From the IMG/VR virus record IMGVR_UViG_3300006080_000303, positions 1 to 26,720 of that record: DNA of 26,720 bases. One strand, written 5' to 3'. Positions 21,658-26,720 of the stretch are shown here, piece after piece; the stretch's first letter is position 1; each line of letters begins with the position of its first letter. The notes under the pieces were generated by a model that searched no databases, was not told where the DNA came from, and worked only from the letters and a program-made list of their open reading frames with translations. The translations under genes were made by a program, and so were the position numbers. Origin of the DNA: a virus.

Positions 21658-22853
21658 TAATTCTCCTGGTATATAGATTGTATCTGATTAATATAGAAAT
21701 TATATATATTTTCTCCAAACGAGTAACTCGCTTTTTCTAGTAACGGCTTGTAATTATTATATATTTTAGAAGCATCTTCAATTAGTGCTTTATTGTCGTT
21801 GAGCATTGCTGTAATTCTCAGAGTGTCTGATTCGACATTCCATCCATCGTCTATTTTGTCAAACGCTAAATTTATAAATTCTGACATATCAATGTCATAG
21901 AATCGTTGAATTTCATGCATGACGCCCTTGTGTCCGTGAATAAGAAATAACTTACCAAGTAATACAGGCCATACACTTTTCTCAGTCATAGGAAATACAC
22001 CCGTTGTTGTTTCTGCATGTACAACTAATGGAACATTACTATGTAATTCTTGTATTTTTATAAAATTAACAACATTTGCAGAAACCCAAATATCATTAAT
22101 CTTGTGAAATCCGCCCTCCAAAAACCCTAAGTACTTGTCGCTATATAATTCATGATGTTCATTTTTTCCTGAGCTGTATAGTGCATACTCCGGATATGGT
22201 GGGGTGTCATTAATTTTTACAGGAATTTTTAATTCATTTGGTAATCCATTATGGTCCGGTTTATCCATTACCGTAAGTAACCCGTACTTGGATAAATTCA
22301 ATTTATGAAGTTGCTGTAGTAATGATATTTTATGTTGTTGTATACGACCAGTAAATGTTATGTAATTATATTCGTTTTTAAAATGAACAGGTTCATTAGT
22401 CTTTTTAATTGCGTGGTAACACATACAATCATTAGTCATCATCCAAGGTAATTCTAGAATTTTGCATTTGATATTGGGACCAGGATCAAGATCTATTTCT
22501 CCGCCATCTGTATATATACTAAAATCCGGCATTTGCGTTACAAAATAAACATTGTCGTTGATGTATTGATTCAATATTGATACAAATTGCTCTTCCAACG
22601 GGTACATTACCTCTTCATCTTCTGGAATAACTAGTATTATTTTTTTATCCTTTATGTATGATTTAATTTTGTTATCTAACCAGTCGTATCCTTCGCGTCC
22701 GTGTCGATCCCCTGACCCATGCGCTCTCCACTGACACGCATCAATAACTTTTATATTCGGATAATATTGTTCTATTAGCCCAAGACTATAAAACCCACAT
22801 ATTAAATTGGTGTTTACTAAATTAATATTTTTGTAAGTAGGAGATAATATCAT
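21657..22853 (-). CDS. Glycosyltransferase-like phage protein (copy 2)
   Basis: 398 aa. Not clearly characterised. N-terminal half has LILVIPEDEEVMYP-like Rossmann features; the middle has YITFTGRIQQHKISLLQQL (basic, as in R-x-x-R...L segments of nucleotide-sugar enzymes), and the C-terminal part has VVHAETTTGVFPMTEKSVWPVLLGKLFLIHGHKGVMHEI. The order 'V-x-E-T...x-T-E-K-x-x-x-x...G-K-x-x-x-x...G...L' is typical of the donor-binding half of certain phage and bacterial glycosyltransferases (GT10/exostosin-like). The upstream gene has the same layout, so they are diverged paralogues. DNA or nucleotide glycosylation would fit the position by gp43, but is only inference. Overlaps neighbours by 1 and 4 bp. 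Confidence 0.5.
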   Translation of the reverse strand: MILSPTYKNINLVNTNLICGFYSLGLIEQYYPNIKVIDACQWRAHGSGDRHGREGYDWLDNKIKSYIKDKKIILVIPEDEEVMYPLEEQFVSILNQYINDNVYFVTQMPDFSIYTDGGEIDLDPGPNIKCKILELPWMMTNDCMCYHAIKKTNEPVHFKNEYNYITFTGRIQQHKISLLQQLHKLNLSKYGLLTVMDKPDHNGLPNELKIPVKINDTPPYPEYALYSSGKNEHHELYSDKYLGFLEGGFHKINDIWVSANVVNFIKIQELHSNVPLVVHAETTTGVFPMTEKSVWPVLLGKLFLIHGHKGVMHEIQRFYDIDMSEFINLAFDKIDDGWNVESDTLRITAMLNDNKALIEDASKIYNNYKPLLEKASYSFGENIYNFYINQIQSIYQEN

Positions 22854-23866
22854 AATAAATCCTTAATTATATTTTGATAAAGCTCATCTGTCTTTAATGA
22901 AGTATTCCATTCCTTGAGTTTATGTTGATTGTGGGTTGCTATTTCGATTATTCCATCTTCGTCAAACATATCATTTTTTAACAACCCAATTATAAAATTG
23001 CACTGCGAATTATATGATTCCATATAATCCAAAATTGAGTTTATTGGGTGTGTTTTAATGCCCACCTCCGCCAATGCATTAACTGATCCTTTTTTATTCA
23101 ATAATAATGAAATGTTGGGTATTTGCAAACTTCTGAATGTTTTTTCAGTAAATGATATCCACTTTTTATTTTCACTATCGTTATATGTCTCTGACACTAT
23201 GATATATTTTGAACGTTCTTCTATTTCAAAACAATTTTCTGGCTCAATGAAGTTTCTAAATGGAAATTGATAATGTTGCACAATATCATCAAATATATTA
23301 TCAAACTCAACATTAATATCATTAATTATATCGTTTGGTGGAAGATCTGTGAATGACTGATACCCTAATAAACTAACATTTCCGTCGGTCAGTAATTCGT
23401 TTCTTGACAATTCTGCAAATAATTTTAATCGAGGATATGATGTTCGTTGCATCAAACATGTGTATAAATTGGTACGCAATAATGTCTTTACTGAAATATT
23501 TGGGTTATAAAATACTCCGTATAATTCTTTCAAAAACAGCACCTTAAACCATTCACTAGACTCGCCGCAATAAAAAATATTTGTAATATATGTAAATTTA
23601 ATATTGTGTTTTATTGCAATTTCTTCTATTTCACTAACCCACATATCATCAGTGATGTCATCGTAATTAATAATAACAACCTGACAATTGCGAACATTAG
23701 GATCCCAATCAGCCATAATAAAATCATGCGATATGACTGTGATATTGATAGATGCTAGAACTTTTTTAATACGATCGTCAAATTTTTGTAGATTTTTTAA
23801 CCATAAAATATCATCATCCGCATGAATGCGCTCAGCAGGCAAAGTGGAAGCTGGAGGGTAGCGCAT
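22850..23866 (-). CDS. Glycosyltransferase-like phage protein (copy 1)
   Basis: 338 aa. The middle LYTCLMQRTSYPRLKLFAEL...GNVSLLGYQ and C-terminal KYIIVSETYNDSENKKWISFTEKTFRSLQIPNISLLLNKKG...LAEVGIKTH follow the scheme seen in the next gene: a basic helix, a strand ending V-S-E-T, then F-T-E-K-T-F...I-P and a late hydrophobic strand. The T-E-K-T-F/Y...P element is frequent in phage proteins of presumed glycosyltransferase fold. Start ATG 23866 overlaps the TAA of the DsbA-like gene (TAATG); its end overlaps the next start by 4 bp (ATGA). Substrate unknown. Confidence 0.5.
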   Translation of the reverse strand: MRYPPASTLPAERIHADDDILWLKNLQKFDDRIKKVLASINITVISHDFIMADWDPNVRNCQVVIINYDDITDDMWVSEIEEIAIKHNIKFTYITNIFYCGESSEWFKVLFLKELYGVFYNPNISVKTLLRTNLYTCLMQRTSYPRLKLFAELSRNELLTDGNVSLLGYQSFTDLPPNDIINDINVEFDNIFDDIVQHYQFPFRNFIEPENCFEIEERSKYIIVSETYNDSENKKWISFTEKTFRSLQIPNISLLLNKKGSVNALAEVGIKTHPINSILDYMESYNSQCNFIIGLLKNDMFDEDGIIEIATHNQHKLKEWNTSLKTDELYQNIIKDLL

Positions 23867-24123
23867 TAATCAGTACGACCTACTGTTTCTAAAATAGTTT
23901 CTAATAAATCGTAATCGTCCGATGCTTGTTGGAAGTTTACTTTGTATGCTACGCGCACTGCTTTCTTTAGCACTGCTGGTTTAATTTCAAACTCTTCGGC
24001 AATTGCTTTAATTGTGTCTGCCAATCCTTCGTTTAGTACTTCTACTTCAGACAATACACTAATTCCCTCTTTAAACAGCATTTCTAGTTTTTTCTTTTGA
24101 TCCGTGTTAAATGTTAATGACAT
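23866..24123 (-). CDS. dsbA: Small DNA-binding protein, DsbA-like (T4 late transcription)
   Basis: 85 aa (T4 DsbA 89). Basic-acidic helical protein with VLNEGLADTIKAIAEEFEIKPAVLKKAVRVAYK, matching the pattern of DsbA-family double-stranded DNA-binding proteins of T4-like phages, which bind near late promoters. The C-terminus is acidic (DDYDLLETILETVGRTD). ATG 24123 has a strong AAGGAGAT site. The gene starts a new transcription unit: a terminator and an extended -10 promoter lie immediately upstream, and DNA polymerase and its neighbours follow with overlapping ends. The name rests on pattern resemblance, not alignment. Confidence 0.6.
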   Translation of the reverse strand: MSLTFNTDQKKKLEMLFKEGISVLSEVEVLNEGLADTIKAIAEEFEIKPAVLKKAVRVAYKVNFQQASDDYDLLETILETVGRTD

Positions 24124-24160
24124 GGGTAATCTCCTTGGTTATTTAATTTAATATTTAAGT

Positions 24161-24169
24161 ATTATAACA
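24161..24169 (-). promoter_or_regulatory. Extended -10 promoter for the dsbA-gp43 unit
   Basis: TGTTATAAT on the minus strand, a perfect extended -10 (TGnTATAAT), 38 nt before ATG 24123 and just after the terminator at 24178-24203. No -35 match at 17 bp, which extended -10 promoters do not need. It would drive the replication gene cluster. Confidence 0.55.
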
Positions 24170-24177
24170 AGGTAGTC

Positions 24178-24203
24178 AAAAAAATAGGTGCAGTAAAGCA
24201 CCT
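24178..24203 (-). terminator. Intrinsic terminator, minus strand
   Basis: On the minus strand: AGGTGC, loop TTTACT, GCACCT, one A, then seven T (plus-strand A-tract 24178-24184). It ends the transcript of the genes at 24228-25162 and separates them from the replication cluster. Confidence 0.85.
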
Positions 24204-24227
24204 GTTTAATGAACTTGGTAATCTAGA

Positions 24228-24413
24228 TTATTTCTTAACCCACTTGTACGAACCTTGTCCTATATATTCTCCTCGGGAATACCCACGCGTTTTCATTTCT
24301 TTAGCAATGTATTCGTCTTTGATATCCTGTGATAATCTATCCCAATCTTTTCCGTCTTTCTCTGCTTGTTCGATTGCGTCTTGCAATGCATAATAACTAT
24401 TTAACCCTTCCAT
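24228..24413 (-). CDS. Small hypothetical protein
   Basis: 61 aa. Helical and charged at first (YYALQDAIEQAEKDGKDWDRL), then KEMKTRGYSRGEYIGQGSYKWVKK, a basic aromatic tail. No family recognised. ATG 24413 has a strong AGGAAGGAAGG ribosome binding sequence. Last gene of its transcript, just before the terminator. Confidence 0.6.
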   Translation of the reverse strand: MEGLNSYYALQDAIEQAEKDGKDWDRLSQDIKDEYIAKEMKTRGYSRGEYIGQGSYKWVKK

Positions 24414-24428
24414 TACCTTCCTTCCTAT

Positions 24429-24872
24429 TTACATCACATTGCCATTAAGGCTTAAATCGTCCATTTTGGCAATCATCATGTCCATTCTTTTTTCTGCCTT
24501 GTCGAAATGCGCAATTTTATTATCGAGTTCTTGTTCTTTGGCGTCTAATCGTGTAAGGTGCCTTTCTTGGGAAATATTTACTTCTTTCGACTTTTGCGCG
24601 GATCTTTCAGTGCTATCAATCTCTTTTTGCTGATCATTATTAATTTCTGATTCGTGTTCAATGTCATCTGCATTGTGTTGGATGTTATCTTTTTCGGCTT
24701 GTACCTCGTCCTGCATAAATTTTACAAATGCTTCTAAGTCTGTTTCCGCATAAGCGTACTTAGCACGTGCTTTCCTAATTAGCCATTTAGTAGCAGGATC
24801 ACGAATTCCAACCTCTTGTTCATCTTCCATGTCGTCCGATTTTTTTAATTCAAATAAGTCTTGTAAATTCAT
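24429..24872 (-). CDS. Coiled-coil hypothetical protein
   Basis: 147 aa. N-terminal third contains VGIRDPATKWLIRKARAKYAYAETDLEAFVKFMQDE, then a long acidic/polar coiled coil (about residues 58-140; for example NNDQQKEIDSTERSAQKSKE and LDAKEQELDNKIAHFDKAEKRM) ends in a Met-rich helix. No enzyme motif. A structural, scaffold or assembly protein is possible, since the neighbouring small genes resemble late-region proteins of marine T4-like phages. Function unknown. Confidence 0.6.
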   Translation of the reverse strand: MNLQDLFELKKSDDMEDEQEVGIRDPATKWLIRKARAKYAYAETDLEAFVKFMQDEVQAEKDNIQHNADDIEHESEINNDQQKEIDSTERSAQKSKEVNISQERHLTRLDAKEQELDNKIAHFDKAEKRMDMMIAKMDDLSLNGNVM

Positions 24873-24877
24873 ATCCT

Positions 24878-25162
24878 CTACCTATATCCTAGTGATTCTG
24901 CTTCGTCGTTTAGTTTGATAATGTACTGTTGAACAATCTCTCTTGCTTCTGGATCTTCCATTGAGGCTGGATCAGAAAGAATATCAAATAATACTTTTTT
25001 CATACGTAAGTAATCTTCTCTGCTTTGAGGGTTACTATATTTAAACTTGGCCATTTCGTAGATGCTTTGATCTTTTCGTCTTTTTTGAACACTACCCATT
25101 GGCATTGCTACTGTTGCAAATCCACCGGATGATGTTGTTTCGACTATTTCTTTAACTCTCAT
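24878..25162 (-). CDS. Small conserved phage protein
   Basis: 94 aa. Begins MRVKEIVETTSSGGFATVAMPMGSVQKRRK, an N-terminal signature (M-R-x-x-E-I...T-S-x-G-x-x-A-T-V-A-x-P-x-G) that I recall from several small proteins of marine T4-like phages; the rest is a helical, charged segment (DYLRMKKVLFDILSDP, EIVQQYIIKLNDE). Function unknown. No clear ribosome binding site before ATG 25162; the near-consensus late promoter CATAAATACT lies 28-35 nt upstream (25190-25197). Confidence 0.6.
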   Translation of the reverse strand: MRVKEIVETTSSGGFATVAMPMGSVQKRRKDQSIYEMAKFKYSNPQSREDYLRMKKVLFDILSDPASMEDPEAREIVQQYIIKLNDEAESLGYR

Positions 25163-25189
25163 AATACAACGTTGTTTTTATACTACGAG

Positions 25190-25197
25190 TATTTATG
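25190..25197 (-). promoter_or_regulatory. T4-type late promoter candidate (CATAAATA)
   Basis: CATAAATACTCG on the minus strand matches TATAAATACT-type late promoters with one change in the core, 28 nt before ATG 25162. A TATAAATG lies just before it. This is the best late-promoter match in the window and lies in the gap (25163-25279) between divergent genes. Confidence 0.45.
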
Positions 25198-25279
25198 TCA
25201 TTTATAAAGTTATTATAAATTCAATTAATTACCTGGACGAATATTGATAAGTACTATATATATAGGAGAAGGAATTATC

Positions 25280-25537
25280 ATGCGTGGATTATTCATGTCG
25301 CTTCATTTATTTTCGGTTATTTTATTGTTAGTAATAGTTGGCGTCTATGCACCTTTGTTTTGGTCATTGTTACTGTACTTGTTATTCTTTGGTTCGTTGA
25401 TTATCTGTGAAACTTGTAAACGTAGGGTAAGAGAATCAGTAAAAGAAGCAAGAGAAACAACTAAACAAGACGGGCTAGTTGTTATGTCTAAAACTGAAAA
25501 AGCAATTCGAGCACTTATTAATAGTAAAAAGAAGTAA
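25280..25537 (+). CDS. Small membrane protein, plus strand
   Basis: 85 aa from ATG 25280, with AGGAGAAGGA upstream; this start replaces a longer one without a binding site. Residues 5-48 form one long or two short membrane helices (FSVILLLVIVGVYAPLF and SLLLYLLFFGSLIIC); residues 50-85 are strongly basic and helical (CKRRVRESVKEARE...KTEKAIRALINSKKK), probably cytoplasmic. The shape is compatible with a holin- or antiholin-like or immunity protein, but no family motif is present. Like the barrel gene it stands alone against the direction of its neighbours, another possible moron. Ends 30 bp before the converging repeat-protein gene. Confidence 0.6.
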   Translation: MRGLFMSLHLFSVILLLVIVGVYAPLFWSLLLYLLFFGSLIICETCKRRVRESVKEARETTKQDGLVVMSKTEKAIRALINSKKK

Positions 25538-25545
25538 AATTTCGT

Positions 25546-25568
25546 AAACTAAAATTAATTTTGAGTTT
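25546..25568. terminator. Weak AT-rich hairpin between converging genes
   Basis: AAACT-AAAATT (25546-25556) pairs with AATTTT-G-AGTTT (25557-25568) apart from one bulged base, in the 30-bp gap between converging stops. No T-tract and no G/C core, so a terminator role is doubtful. Confidence 0.25.
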
Positions 25569-26590
25569 CATGCCGATTTGTTTTTGTTGTAATAAGCACG
25601 GCTTCGTGCATTAACCTTCTTGACATACTCAGGGTCTTGTTTCATTTTGTTGTACAAAGCACGTTGTTGTGCATTATTCTTCTTAACATACTCAGGGTCT
25701 TGTCTCATTTTTTCTTTCCAAGCACGTCCTTGTGCATTTCTCATCTCAATCCACTCAGGGTCTTGTCTGTGTTTTTCGTAAGTAGCACGTCCTTTTGCAT
25801 TTTCCTTCTCAACCCACTCAGGGTCTTGTCTCATTTTTTCTTGATAAGCACGCTTTCGCGCATTTTCCTTCTCAATCCACTCAGGGTCTTGTTTCATTTT
25901 TTCGTGCCAAGCAAGGCTTCGTGCATTATTCTTCTCAATCCACTCAGGGTCTTGTTTGTATTTTTCTCGATAAGCACGCTGGTTTGCCTTTTCTTTCTCA
26001 ACCCACTCAGGGTCTTGTCTGTGTTTTTCGTAAGTAGCACGGGTTTGTGCATTTTCCTTCTCAACCCACTCAGGGTCTTGTCTCATTTTTTCGTAATAAG
26101 CACGTCCACTTGCATTAGTCTTCTCTTTCCACCTATCAAGAATCCATTTGTGGTTATCTAAATAACATGCCCTGACCCAAGTTCCATTACACGAGTTCTT
26201 TAGTAAAGATAAACGTACAGAGCCATATATTGACTCGACTTCAGGGTCTGTGCGCACTTGCTGTTTTAATAACTCTTTGTGTTTGACATTCAAGTCGTAA
26301 TCAACTAAATGGCTAATATCACCTAATTGCTTTAGTACTTCACGAAGTCTTAACAGTTCAGGTTTTAGTTCTGCACCTAGTTTTATATTGTGGTTCTTAA
26401 AATCAATCTCATCCAAATGGAATACACTATTTTCTTTCGCTTGCTGAAATACATACATGTCCTCTGGAGTCATAACATAACCCCCTTTTTTTATTAATTC
26501 AACTAACTGGTCTAGTTCCTGTTGAAGTAATTCAGGAGCCAGATGCATGTTAATTCCTACCCCTTCATTGATGATTTCGTTAATTCGCAT
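25568..26590 (-). CDS. Protein with nine 21-residue charged repeats
   Basis: 340 aa from ATG 26590 (MRINEIINEG, the usual kind of start for small phage proteins; a longer reading to 26659 would lie inside the upstream gene). Residues ~1-158 are helical with LAPELLQQELDQLVELI and, near the end, SLLKNSCNGTWVRACYLDNHKWILDRW. The rest is eight full 21-residue repeats plus a partial ninth, consensus N-A-x-x-R-A-x-Y-E-K-M-R-Q-D-P-E-W-V-E-K-E. Each repeat is a short basic helix plus D-P-E-W turn, which recalls nucleic-acid-binding helical repeats in phage and bacterial proteins without nuclease activity. Function unknown. ATG overlaps the upstream stop by 11 bp. Confidence 0.7.
   Translation of the reverse strand: MRINEIINEGVGINMHLAPELLQQELDQLVELIKKGGYVMTPEDMYVFQQAKENSVFHLDEIDFKNHNIKLGAELKPELLRLREVLKQLGDISHLVDYDLNVKHKELLKQQVRTDPEVESIYGSVRLSLLKNSCNGTWVRACYLDNHKWILDRWKEKTNASGRAYYEKMRQDPEWVEKENAQTRATYEKHRQDPEWVEKEKANQRAYREKYKQDPEWIEKNNARSLAWHEKMKQDPEWIEKENARKRAYQEKMRQDPEWVEKENAKGRATYEKHRQDPEWIEMRNAQGRAWKEKMRQDPEYVKKNNAQQRALYNKMKQDPEYVKKVNARSRAYYNKNKSA
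25571..26116 (-). repeat. 63-bp tandem repeats (8 full plus partial)
   Basis: A 63-bp period, seen for example as CTCAGGGTCTTGT (plus strand) recurring at 25629, 25692 and onward, encoding Q-D-P-E-W/Y-V/I. Units are close but not identical; differences are mainly synonymous or in the x-x positions of NAxxRA, so copies are under coding selection. Expansion by recombination is likely. Confidence 0.9.
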
Positions 26591-26720
26591 TTTTCTGTTG
26601 GTTATAATTAGCGAAGAATTTTTTGTAATAGCGTTCGTCGTCTGCTTCTGGTTTGCCACGCCATCTTTGTACTAAGTCTTTAACACCTGCTTTTGGATTA
26701 CTTGATTTAAGTTCATGGTC
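26580..26720 (-). CDS. C-terminal end of a gene cut by the window edge
   Basis: Partial: 46 residues and a TAA at 26580-26582, open to the right edge. The end reads KAGVKDLVQRWRGKPEADDERYYKKFFANYNQQKNAN, basic and aromatic. The frame is open up to the edge and the stop overlaps the start of the repeat protein by 11 bp, the same packing as other genes here, so it is real coding sequence. The rest of the protein and its function cannot be seen. Confidence 0.6.
   Translation of the reverse strand, partial: DHELKSSNPKAGVKDLVQRWRGKPEADDERYYKKFFANYNQQKNAN

Noticed and set aside
25571-26116. CRISPR-like array
   Set aside because: The 63-bp repeats are contiguous, without unique spacers, and encode a periodic protein.
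25637-26161. Long plus-strand reading frames opposite the repeat protein
   Set aside because: They exist only because the 63-bp repeat keeps three frames open; they lack ribosome binding sites, and codon-level conservation follows the minus-strand frame.
1-26720. Bacterial chromosome segment (because of metK, queE, folE, a porin-like gene and an autotransporter)
   Set aside because: gp43, gp45, RNase H and DsbA-like genes, the many small phage proteins, overlapping genes and one-strand layout point to a phage; the metabolic and envelope genes are best read as accessory.

Overview
The window looks like part of the genome of a large T4-like (gp43/gp45-type) tailed phage infecting a Gram-negative, probably marine, bacterium. 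Evidence from the sequence: a family B DNA polymerase with the T4-type motifs and a clamp-binding C-terminal tail, a gp45-like sliding clamp, a T4 RNase H-like flap nuclease, a probable DsbA-like DNA-binding protein, very AT-rich DNA, tightly packed genes with 4-26 bp overlaps, almost all genes on the minus strand, and many small conserved proteins of the kind seen in marine T4-like phages. A pelagimyophage-like or cyanophage-like relative is plausible, but the host cannot be fixed from this window. No rRNA, tRNA, insertion sequence or CRISPR array was seen.

Layout, left to right. 1-1.8 kb: an envelope-directed 'moron' island with two small secreted proteins (minus strand) around an outer-membrane beta-barrel-like protein on the plus strand, bounded by terminators and hairpins. 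1.8-3.9 kb: small phage genes, including two paralogous proteins each carrying two copies of a helix-turn-helix-like module. 3.9-8.2 kb: flap nuclease (RNase H), SGNH-like protein, a 43-aa membrane protein, a conserved hypothetical, S-adenosylmethionine synthetase (MetK), the preQ0-pathway radical SAM enzyme QueE, and a 29-aa membrane protein. 8.2-11.6 kb: a 1100-aa lipoprotein with a subtilisin (S8) domain and an autotransporter-like C-terminus, driven by a near-consensus sigma70 promoter. 11.6-14.9 kb: phosphoribosyltransferase, a degenerate nucleotidyltransferase-like protein, small conserved proteins, a radical SAM protein with an N-terminal extra cluster, and GTP cyclohydrolase I (FolE). 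15.0-17.2 kb: radical SAM/SPASM protein, a short DegT-type aminotransferase and a conserved hypothetical. 17.2-24.1 kb: replication core (clamp, methyltransferase-like protein, DNA polymerase, two related glycosyltransferase-like proteins, DsbA-like protein). 24.1-26.7 kb: small proteins, a plus-strand membrane protein, a protein built of 21-residue repeats, and the end of a gene cut by the window edge.

How the parts may work together (inference): FolE and QueE supply two steps of 7-deazaguanine (preQ0) synthesis, which phages use to modify DNA; MetK, transcribed directly after QueE, would supply SAM for QueE, two further radical SAM enzymes and a methyltransferase-like protein. The phosphoribosyltransferase, DegT-type enzyme and glycosyltransferase-like pair could belong to the same nucleotide or DNA modification effort, but nothing in the sequence proves this. 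The surface lipoprotease and the barrel protein point to phage remodelling of the host outer membrane.

Three membrane micro-proteins (29, 43 and 49 aa), lying in gaps between larger genes, are annotated here with their start, stop and overlap evidence.
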